From positions 1 through 25,378 of IMG/VR virus record IMGVR_UViG_3300021957_000274: 25,378 bases of DNA; one strand, written 5' to 3'. Shown one piece after another: positions 19,235 to 25,378 of the stretch. A program made the translations under genes and the position numbers. Positions within the stretch are counted from its first letter, which is position 1. Every line of letters begins with the position of its first letter. The notes below the pieces were generated by a model. That model was not told the DNA's origin, made no database searches, and saw only the letters and a list, made by a program, of their open reading frames with translations. The stretch comes from a virus.

Positions 19235-20256
19235 TGTTTTTTGGCACGTCCACTTTCGCTGACGCGGCGTTTTCCTCTCTGCCGCCGGAGCAGTTGTTTG
19301 GCACGTCCAGTCTAAGCGCGAACTTCACACAAACCAGTGTGGCCTCTTTTATAGCTTCCGGGGCTTCCGACATGACCGGGACCTCCAGTACGGTTAATGT
19401 TGGGGTCGGCATTCTTGTGGGCGCAACGTCGGTAGAATCGTTGTTCACGCAGACAGCCGATGGAATCGGCGTTCTTTCCGGTGTTTCCGATCAGAGTGCA
19501 AACTTTACACAAACATCTGACGGTATAGCAGTTTTATCTGGCGTTTCCTCACAAGACTTCAGCTTCGTGGTCAGTGGAACGGCAATCGGCGTTCTTTCCG
19601 GTGTTTCCGATCAAAGCGCGAATTTCACGCAAACCAGTGCCGCTATTTCAATATTGGTTGGCGCGTCTGATCAGAGTGCAAACTTCACACAGACCAGTAC
19701 GGGATCTGGAATATTCGTTGATAGCGCCTCGCTGTCCAGTAGTTTTGTTCAGACGGGTGTGGGTACAAGAGTACAAACCGGCTCTTCTGAAATGATTGGC
19801 ACATCTTCGGCCCTGTATGTCGGCACCGGGATTCTGGTGGGTGTGTCGTCGATATCGTCAAACTTTACGCAGGCTACCGCAGCAAACGCCACATTTAACG
19901 GCCTGTCTTCACAGAGTTTCTCCGCCGCGCAAACGATTGCGGCGACACGAGTGCGGCCAGGAAGTTCGGCACTGAACTTTTCGTTTGATCAGACATCCAC
20001 GGGTCTGGCGATTCTTTCGGGCGTGTCCGCACAAGAATTTAGTTTCCTTCAAGATGCTGCCGCTACCCTGATTGCAGGTGGCGCTTCAGATATTTCGTTC
20101 TTAATGATACAATCTGCCCTTGGGGAAATACTGTGGGTTGCTGTTGATGCGGGCGCAGATCCGGAGACATGGGCCACGATCACGCACACAGGGGATACTT
20201 GGACAGAAGTCTCCGCAGGTGGTACAACAGAGACATGGACAGAGATGGTGAAATAA
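19234..20256 (+). CDS. 20-residue-repeat fibre-like protein
   Basis: The ATG at 19234 overlaps the previous stop (TGATG). The 340-residue protein consists mostly of imperfect units of about 20 residues, for example SDQSANFTQTSDGIAVLSGV, roughly from residue 25 to 290, ten or more copies. Alternating polar/hydrophobic residues in each unit suggest a beta-solenoid or beta-roll shaft. The end is different: a Trp-rich ETWATITHTGDTWTEVSAGG and ETWTEM. DNA repeats are strongest at 19464-19493 and 19584-19613 (30 identical bases, two units apart). Likely a fibre shaft or adhesin whose length can change by recombination. No family name. Confidence 0.75.
   Translation: MFFGTSTFADAAFSSLPPEQLFGTSSLSANFTQTSVASFIASGASDMTGTSSTVNVGVGILVGATSVESLFTQTADGIGVLSGVSDQSANFTQTSDGIAVLSGVSSQDFSFVVSGTAIGVLSGVSDQSANFTQTSAAISILVGASDQSANFTQTSTGSGIFVDSASLSSSFVQTGVGTRVQTGSSEMIGTSSALYVGTGILVGVSSISSNFTQATAANATFNGLSSQSFSAAQTIAATRVRPGSSALNFSFDQTSTGLAILSGVSAQEFSFLQDAAATLIAGGASDISFLMIQSALGEILWVAVDAGADPETWATITHTGDTWTEVSAGGTTETWTEMVK
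19464..19613 (+). repeat. 30-bp direct repeat, 120 bp apart
   Basis: The 30 bases at 19464-19493 recur exactly at 19584-19613; both contain CGGCGTTCTTTCCGGTG. The 120-bp offset equals two 20-residue protein units. Unequal recombination between them would remove or add 40 residues in frame. Confidence 0.85.
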
Positions 20257-21084
20257 ATGGCATCCACCTATACAGACAACCTTGGTATCGAAAAACCTGG
20301 TTCCGGAGAACAGTCGGGCACTTGGGGTACGACGACCAACGCGAACTTTGACATCATTGATCGTGCAATTAACGGTGTCCTCGATCTGTCACTAACAGGC
20401 ACAACCACAACACTGACCACTTCAGACGGTGCGTTGTCTGATGGTGGGTACAAGGTTTTGGTTTTGGGTGGTTCGCCAACAGGCACTAATACCATCACCA
20501 TCGACCCCAATGATCAGGACAAAGTCTACCTCGTAAAAAACTCGTCCGGGCAGTCGGCGACCTTCACACAAGGCAGCGGCGGAGACGCCACACTGATTGA
20601 TGGCGAGACTGCATGGATCTTCGCTGACGGTGCGGGTGCCGGAGCGCAGGTTCAAAAGGCCAGCTTCAATATCACCACAGCACAGATATTAGACGATGCC
20701 GTTACTACGGCGAAGATAGCTGACGACAATGTTACTACGGCGAAGATAGCTGATGACAATGTCACTACGGCGAAGATAGCTGATGATGCTGCCACTTCTG
20801 CCAAAGTGGACATGGATGTGCAAACAAAATCGGCCACGGCCAGTGTGACGTTGAGCGCCACCGCCGTTCAAACCTATGTAAAACATTCTGGAACTGGAAC
20901 CTTGTCTGTGGGTGTGGGTCAATATGATGGACAAACAATAAACATCACAACTACTGGAACAATGACAGTATCTTGGTCGTCTGGGTCACAAGGCATAAGT
21001 CTTGGCAGTGACACTAAAATTGCTAGTGGAGTTTACGACAGCACCGCTGGATATTGGTTCTTTAGCGAGACAGTTACATCTTAA
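20257..21084 (+). CDS. Tail fibre protein with 10-residue repeats
   Basis: A 275-residue protein starting MASTYTDNLGIEKPGSGEQS, continuing GTWGTTTNANFDIIDRAING (about 21-40), a hallmark N-terminus of pelagic phage fibres. A middle beta section (DGGYKVLVLGGSPTGTNT) is followed by VTTAKIADDN repeats (149-178) in a larger 'T.AKI.DDAVT' shaft region. The C-terminus ends SLGSDTKIASGVYDSTAGYW, a beta tip. The N-terminal module is expected to dock to the tail and the rest to trimerise. Three near-identical 30-bp units (20701-20790) encode the repeats. Ribosome binding is weak; the start follows the previous stop with TAAATGG. Confidence 0.82.
   Translation: MASTYTDNLGIEKPGSGEQSGTWGTTTNANFDIIDRAINGVLDLSLTGTTTTLTTSDGALSDGGYKVLVLGGSPTGTNTITIDPNDQDKVYLVKNSSGQSATFTQGSGGDATLIDGETAWIFADGAGAGAQVQKASFNITTAQILDDAVTTAKIADDNVTTAKIADDNVTTAKIADDAATSAKVDMDVQTKSATASVTLSATAVQTYVKHSGTGTLSVGVGQYDGQTINITTTGTMTVSWSSGSQGISLGSDTKIASGVYDSTAGYWFFSETVTS
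20701..20790 (+). repeat. Three tandem 30-bp repeats in fibre gene
   Basis: Units at 20701-20730, 20731-20760 and 20761-20790 encode VTTAKIADDN, VTTAKIADDN and VTTAKIADDA. The first two differ by one base; the third differs at its first codon and last two codons. Copy number can change in frame by slippage, altering fibre shaft length. Confidence 0.9.
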
Positions 21085-21085
21085 A

Positions 21086-22312
21086 ATGCTTGTTGCAAAA
21101 GGATTATCGAAAGTAAATCTAACTGCCGGGGGTGATGTATCTACTGCGGCAGGGGCGGCATATGCACTGCCCGTACAAAAAATAGAAGTCACTTCATCCT
21201 TCACGGGTGTAGTAACCATTCCCAACAACGATAATCACGTTATCGTTGACTTGGACGTTGGCAGCAATAGCGTTGGTGGAAATGGATCCACTCCGATTGT
21301 TTACAACAATTCGAATAGTGTAACTCTTCGTATATCTGGTTCTGGAAAGATAGGATCTGGAACCATATCCGGCGGCTCTTTTGTCGCTAAAACAACTGAC
21401 GCAAATGTGTCCTTTACAGATGGCTTCGTTCCTTATGCTACGTCGGACAGTGAAAATTATACTTTGCCGCAAACAACAAAAAGTAAGGTAAACGGTCTTT
21501 CCACTTTTGTCACAACAACATCTGGGGTGGCCCGCTCTACCGGCGGCTCTTCAACGGATGGAAACGGCACCGGAACCTACACCGTCGCGCAAACGGGCCG
21601 TGTTTATTTTATCGTCCTTGGTGGCGGAGGCGGGGGTGGTGAATGGTTTGGCCGTGGCCCCGGTGGTGGTGCTGGTGGTGGCGCGTATGGATACTTTAAC
21701 AGTCTTTCTGCTTCTACCTCAATTAGCATAAATTTTGGCGGGTCGGGTTCCGGTAACGGTTCTGACGCAAAAGGTAGTGGAGGTCAGTCTAAACTGACCA
21801 TCGCCGGCACAGCCTTGGTGACTGCTAACGGAGGGGCTGGAGGTCAGACGCAAGGCGGTGGTGGTGGCGCAGGAGGCACGATAACTGTTGTCACCAATAA
21901 TGGAACTTATCCAGTCACTAGCACAACAACAAGGAATGGAACTGCGGGAGGAAATGCGCCGGGGAATGGTGGTCAAAGCTGGTTCACGCAAGATGGCGAG
22001 GACGACTACAACTGGAGAACAAACACAGTAGATGCTAACCCGGGTCAGGTTTGGGTGTCTGGAACTAACCACGGGTGGGGTGATGGTGGTGGCGGCGGAG
22101 CGGGTCCGAATAAAGGGGGCAACTCTGGCGCGCCGGGAATTGTGTTTTTATGGCAAGACTCTTACACAGTAACAAATGCGGGAGATCCGTATTATCCTGA
22201 AGTAAAAGCCTTTGGGGGCACTGGTGTGACGACGGACGCTCAAGGCACTCCAACATCTGGCATATCTTTAACATCGTTTTCTGGTGAGTATACTAGAGCG
22301 GAGCTTTCGTAA
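21086..22312 (+). CDS. Polyglycine-rich adhesin-like tail protein
   Basis: I place the start at ATG 21086, 1 nt after the preceding stop; there is no Shine-Dalgarno, so coupling is likely. The 408-residue protein has a beta N-terminal part (about 1-150) with AGGDVSTAAGAAYALPVQKI and NGSTPIVYNNSNSVTLRI, then a glycine-rich domain (about 170-330): VYFIVLGGGGGGGEWFGRG, GGGAGGGAYGYF, NGGAGGQTQGGGGGAGG, GDGGGGGAGPNKGGN. The strand 'VYFIVLGGGGGGG' with repeated poly-Gly loops resembles polyglycine-sandwich adhesins (T-even gp38 style) and phage glycine-rich fibre domains. A host-range tip is therefore likely. The C-terminus (PEVKAFGGTGVTT) is a short domain. Receptor cannot be inferred. Confidence 0.78.
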   Translation: MLVAKGLSKVNLTAGGDVSTAAGAAYALPVQKIEVTSSFTGVVTIPNNDNHVIVDLDVGSNSVGGNGSTPIVYNNSNSVTLRISGSGKIGSGTISGGSFVAKTTDANVSFTDGFVPYATSDSENYTLPQTTKSKVNGLSTFVTTTSGVARSTGGSSTDGNGTGTYTVAQTGRVYFIVLGGGGGGGEWFGRGPGGGAGGGAYGYFNSLSASTSISINFGGSGSGNGSDAKGSGGQSKLTIAGTALVTANGGAGGQTQGGGGGAGGTITVVTNNGTYPVTSTTTRNGTAGGNAPGNGGQSWFTQDGEDDYNWRTNTVDANPGQVWVSGTNHGWGDGGGGGAGPNKGGNSGAPGIVFLWQDSYTVTNAGDPYYPEVKAFGGTGVTTDAQGTPTSGISLTSFSGEYTRAELS

Positions 22313-24189
22313 TGCCACTGACGAAACTACAATTCCGCCCCGGTGTGAATCAAGAAATCACCTCGTATTCCAACGAAGGTGGTTGGCGCGACTGTGACAA
22401 AATCCGCTTCCGCTTTGGCTACCCGGAAAAGATCGGCGGCTGGGAAAAATACACGTCCAGCACCTACCTTGGTTCGGCCCGTGCGCTGCACAACTGGATT
22501 GCACTCGACGGTTCGAACTACCTCGGCATCGGCACTCACCTGAAATATTACATTGAAGAAGGTCAGGGGCTGAATGACATCACCCCTATCCGGGTCACGA
22601 CCAGCGCGGGGGATGTGACGTTTGCAGCCACCAACGGAAGCACAACTATCACTGTCAGTGACACCGCGCACGGCGCATTCGAGAACGACTTTGTCACCTT
22701 CTCCGGTGCAGCATCCCTCGGCGGCGACATTACTGCCGACGTACTGAACAAAGAGTATCAGGTCGTGCGCGTCGTTGATGCGGACAGTTACGAAGTAACC
22801 AGCGCAGTTGCAGCCGACTCTTCTGACACAGGAAACGGTGGCGGAAGCACCGTTGGCACTTATCAGATCAACACGGGCCTCGACACATCTGTTGGCGGCA
22901 CAGGTTGGGGTGCGGGCACATACGGTCGTGACGGCTGGGGCGATGCTGCGTCCAGCGGCCTGACCACCACCAACCAGATCCGTCTGTGGTCACACGACAA
23001 CTTTGGTGAAGATCTGTTAATCAACCCGCGTGACACAAACATTTACTATTGGGACAAAAGCAACACGCTGTCCAACGCCGCCGTTGAACTCTCCACGCTT
23101 TCCGGCACACCGACCAGTGTCCCACAGATTGCAAAGCAGGTTCTCGTATCAGACAGAGACCGGCATATTATCGCCTTTGGCTCAGACGGTCTTGGCGCTA
23201 ACTCGGCAGCTACGCAGGGTGACGGTGTACAAGATCCACTGCTTATTCGTTTCTCGTCGCAAGAAAACCCGATTGACTGGTGGCCAAGTAGCACGAACAC
23301 TGCCGGCGATCTTCGCCTTGGCGCAGGTTCGACTTTCGTGCAGGCGGTGGAAACCAAGCGTGAGATTCTGATCTGGACAGACACGGCACTGACTTCCATG
23401 CGGTTTATCGGCCCGCCATTTACATTCGGCCTTCAGCAGCTTGCCTCAAACATTACGATTATGAGCCCGAATGCTGCCGTTGCCACCGAGGACGTTGTCT
23501 TCTGGATGGGTATCGACAACTTCTATGTCTATGCCGGTCAGACGCAGCAGCTTCCCTGCACGGTAAAAGACAAGGTGTTCCTGGACTTCAACCTTGAACA
23601 AGCAGACAAGGTCACGTCTGGTATCAACTCCGAGTTCTCGGAAGTCTTCTGGTTCTATCCATCAGCGGACAGCACCGACAACGACCGGTACGTTGTGTAC
23701 AATTATGGCGAAAAAGTGTGGTACTTCGGTACTCTGGAACGCACAGCTTGGCTGGACCGTGGTGTTCGGAGCTATCCGATTGCGACTGGATCCTCGTACA
23801 TTTACAACCACGAGTTAGGCTACGACGATGACGGTTCTGCGATGAACTCCTTCATCGAGTCCGCAGCGATTGACATTGGCGACGGGGACAAATTCACGTA
23901 TATACAAAGGGTGATTCCGGACCTGACGTTTAATGGTTCGACGAATCTTAGCAGCCCGCAGGCCACGTTTACGGTCAAAGCTAGAAACTTTCCGGGCGCA
24001 AGTTTCGACAACACGGCATCCGGTGATGCAGTCCGCACGGCAAGTTCCCCGGTTGAGACGTTTACAAACCAGTTGTTCCTTCGTGCCCGTGGTCGCTCCT
24101 TCGCATTGCGGGTGGAGTCAGAGGCGCTGGGAGCAAAGTGGAAGCTGGGTAGTCCGCGCATTGATCTGCGGCCAGACGGGAGGCGCTAG
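22312..24189 (+). CDS. Tail nozzle/hub protein, P22 gp10-like
   Basis: A 625-residue protein starting MPLTKLQFRPGVNQEITSYS with EGGWRDCDKIRFRFGYPEKI (about 22-41), a long beta-propeller-type body (for example 'DRHIIAFGSDG', 'LIWTDTALTSMRFIG', 'EDVVFWMGIDNFYVYAG'), and a C-terminus with GRSFALRVES and LGSPRIDLRPDGRR. These features match P22 gp10-type nozzle proteins (packaged-DNA stabilisation), here longer than the roughly 470 residues of P22. An inserted module about 98-165 (VTFAATNGSTTITVSDTAHG ... VVRVVDADSYEV) resembles the FCCH-like unit in the gene at 8799. Placed after the fibres and well away from the adaptor genes. Good match by pattern. Confidence 0.82.
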   Translation: MPLTKLQFRPGVNQEITSYSNEGGWRDCDKIRFRFGYPEKIGGWEKYTSSTYLGSARALHNWIALDGSNYLGIGTHLKYYIEEGQGLNDITPIRVTTSAGDVTFAATNGSTTITVSDTAHGAFENDFVTFSGAASLGGDITADVLNKEYQVVRVVDADSYEVTSAVAADSSDTGNGGGSTVGTYQINTGLDTSVGGTGWGAGTYGRDGWGDAASSGLTTTNQIRLWSHDNFGEDLLINPRDTNIYYWDKSNTLSNAAVELSTLSGTPTSVPQIAKQVLVSDRDRHIIAFGSDGLGANSAATQGDGVQDPLLIRFSSQENPIDWWPSSTNTAGDLRLGAGSTFVQAVETKREILIWTDTALTSMRFIGPPFTFGLQQLASNITIMSPNAAVATEDVVFWMGIDNFYVYAGQTQQLPCTVKDKVFLDFNLEQADKVTSGINSEFSEVFWFYPSADSTDNDRYVVYNYGEKVWYFGTLERTAWLDRGVRSYPIATGSSYIYNHELGYDDDGSAMNSFIESAAIDIGDGDKFTYIQRVIPDLTFNGSTNLSSPQATFTVKARNFPGASFDNTASGDAVRTASSPVETFTNQLFLRARGRSFALRVESEALGAKWKLGSPRIDLRPDGRR

Positions 24190-24419
24190 TGTCATCGAAT
24201 CAGATAGCACCGCCAAGGCTACCCGAACCGCCTTTCGAGTACACGCAGCAGTACATGGCTGACCTGACTCGTGCATTGGAGTTGTTTATCGCGCAGGAAC
24301 GCAACCCCGGCGAGTTGCGCGGCACGAAAATTACGCTGACGGATCTTCCGACCAGCGCGACTGGACTAGAGAGCGGCGCACTGTATAATGATAGTGGCAC
24401 TGTAAAAGTGGTGACCTGA
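24189..24419 (+). CDS. Small tail-region protein with LPTS motif end
   Basis: A 76-residue protein using GTG 24189, supported by GGGAGG at 24178-24183 with 5-nt spacing and by the TAGTG overlap. N-terminus Pro-rich: PPRLPEPPFEYTQQYMADLT (about 8-27), then a helix ALELFIAQERNPG and a C-terminus with LPTSATGLESGALYNDSG (about 52-69). 'P.LP.PP.EY...YM..L.R.L..F' is common in small marine phage tail genes; the end recurs at 4858-5073. No membrane segment. Role unknown; position after the nozzle suggests a tail component. Confidence 0.75.
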   Translation: MSSNQIAPPRLPEPPFEYTQQYMADLTRALELFIAQERNPGELRGTKITLTDLPTSATGLESGALYNDSGTVKVVT

Positions 24420-24940
24420 TGGGACTGTTTAGAAACATTACAAAAAACATCAGCAAGATTGCACCGATTGCCATTCCGGCAATGATCGGTTTTGGTCTTG
24501 GTGGTGGCTCGATGGGCGGCATCGGCAGTTTTTTTAGCGGTCTGTCTGGCGGGCAAAAACTTGGTCTGGGACTTGGCGCCTTGGCGTTGGCGGGAGGCTT
24601 GGGCCAGCGGCAGGAGTACAGTTTCGAGGAACGCCCCGAGCCTGTTGGCAAGGACTTTGCGATCACGTCTCGTATGCAGGATGGCAGGATCGTACAGTTA
24701 AATGACCCGGAAGACCTCGCAGACTACCGTCGTGAGATTCAGGGCGGTATCGCTACCATGATGCATGGTGGGGAGGTCAACGGACCAGGGACCGGCACAT
24801 CTGATTCAGTTCCTGCCCGTCTGTCCGACGGTGAATTCGTAATGACAGCAGCGGCTGTCCGTGGAGCCGGTGGCGGAGATAGAGATATCGGCGCTGCTAG
24901 AATGTATGATATGATGGCCGAACTGGAGGCCCAAGCGTAA
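24419..24940 (+). CDS. Gly-rich hydrophobic protein with tape-measure-like end
   Basis: A 173-residue protein: basic N-terminal helix (MGLFRNITKNISKIAPIAIP), a Gly-rich hydrophobic stretch (about 18-62) that could cross or insert in a membrane, an acidic linker, and a C-terminal GGEVNGPGTGTSDSVPARLS (about 117-136) followed by DGEFVMTAAAVRGAGGGDRD. 'GPGTGTSDSVPARLSDGEFV' is a motif familiar from C-termini of phage tape-measure and internal proteins. With the downstream gene it may belong to the ejected internal proteins that make a channel for DNA. Overlaps the previous stop (TGATGG) and couples to the next (TAATGG). Confidence 0.72.
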   Translation: MGLFRNITKNISKIAPIAIPAMIGFGLGGGSMGGIGSFFSGLSGGQKLGLGLGALALAGGLGQRQEYSFEERPEPVGKDFAITSRMQDGRIVQLNDPEDLADYRREIQGGIATMMHGGEVNGPGTGTSDSVPARLSDGEFVMTAAAVRGAGGGDRDIGAARMYDMMAELEAQA

Positions 24941-25378
24941 TGGCTGTAGCATCTCAACAAGTGACAACGAGACTGCCCGAGTTTCAGGAGCAGTATATTG
25001 CAGATCTTCTGACTTCGGCGCAGAACCTGTTCAAACCCGTGTCGGAGGGCGGCAAGGGCTTGTCCATGCCGTTTGTCCAGCAGCAGCTTGCTGGTCTATC
25101 AGAGGGTCAGCAGCAGGCGATTAGCTCGGCACTCTCTGGTGTTGGGGCATATCAACCGTTCTTGCAGGGGGCACAGGCAGGACTGACTGGGGCGATGCAA
25201 ACCGCTGCCGGGGCCAGTATGGATCCGAATGCATATAAGCAGTATATGGACCCGTATCTGGAAGACGTGGTTCAGCGGGCGCAGTCCGACATCGGTCGTC
25301 AGGGTCAGATTCAAGAGCAACAGGCAGCAGCTTCGGCTGTTGGTTCTGGCGCATTTGGTGGTAGCAGGCAAGCAGTTC
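24940..25378 (+). CDS. Internal/ejection protein, 3' end missing
   Basis: The gene starts at ATG 24940 (TAATG overlap) and runs off the right edge; 146 residues are visible. MAVASQQVTTRLPEFQEQYI at the start, then GLSEGQQQAISSALSGVGAY (about 52-71), YKQYMDPYLEDVVQRAQSDI (about 98-117) and AAASAVGSGAFGGSRQA near the edge. The 'Y.DPYL.DVV......I.RQ......AA.AV..GAFGG.R' order is a pattern I know from long marine phage proteins of the internal or DNA-transfer type. High Gln/Ala content and helical prediction fit ejection proteins. The length of the full protein cannot be seen. Confidence 0.78.
   Translation, partial: MAVASQQVTTRLPEFQEQYIADLLTSAQNLFKPVSEGGKGLSMPFVQQQLAGLSEGQQQAISSALSGVGAYQPFLQGAQAGLTGAMQTAAGASMDPNAYKQYMDPYLEDVVQRAQSDIGRQGQIQEQQAAASAVGSGAFGGSRQAV

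Noticed and set aside
19464-19613. Transposon or att-site repeats
   Set aside because: The repeats follow the 20-residue protein periodicity, and there is no transposase or integrase.
20701-20790. CRISPR-like short repeats
   Set aside because: The units are contiguous without spacers and encode an in-frame fibre repeat.
1-25378. tRNA genes, integrase, polymerase or lysis enzymes
   Set aside because: No cloverleaf or catalytic motifs were seen. The 6429 membrane protein alone does not prove a lysis cassette.

Overview
This window is a 25.4 kb piece of a tailed double-stranded DNA phage genome, cut at both ends. Every convincing gene lies on the + strand, and genes are packed with ATGA, TAATG or TGATG stop/start overlaps. 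Gene content resembles the uncultured marine phages known from ocean metagenomes: a short-tailed (podovirus-like) virion with an HK97-fold capsid protein, a P22 gp4-like connector, a phiSU10-like adaptor and a P22 gp10-like tail nozzle. An exact copy of the bacterial chromosomal parS site and the marine-type small proteins fit an alphaproteobacterial host, but this is inference. There is no tRNA, integrase, polymerase or CRISPR in the window.

Layout. (1) 1-1132: end of an unidentified gene, then a Cys-rich protein with a HiPIP-like cysteine pattern. (2) 1139-4789: a capsid operon apparently bounded by a hairpin/promoter element at 1139-1189 and a strong intrinsic terminator at 4760-4789. It holds a small protein, a GroES-like co-chaperonin, a scaffold-like protein (with a perfect parS inside its coding sequence), an unknown head-region protein, a putative decoration protein and the major capsid protein. 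(3) 4858-8124: small virion-type proteins, then five small, very basic proteins, often Cys-rich, mixed with two membrane proteins and one short protein with a hydrophobic N-terminus. One of the basic genes (6619-6777) lies mostly inside another gene. (4) 8131-9953: connector/adaptor genes. (5) 9964-22312: a very large tail-fibre and adhesin region of about 19 genes. It includes a dispersed family of short paralogues that end in Gly-Asp-Leu-Ala on a near-identical 15-bp DNA segment, which also supplies the next gene's ribosome binding site; two chaperone-like genes; a 20-residue-repeat protein; and a polyglycine adhesin. (6) 22312-25378: tail nozzle, a small tail protein, a protein with a tape-measure-like end, and the start of a probable internal or ejection protein.

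The genes appear to work together as a virion assembly programme: chaperonin-assisted scaffolded head assembly, head closure by connector/adaptor/nozzle, and an expanded, modular set of host-recognition proteins. The two most notable observations are the parS palindrome in the scaffold gene and the self-coupling fibre cassette family. No stretch longer than 300 bases lacks a gene.
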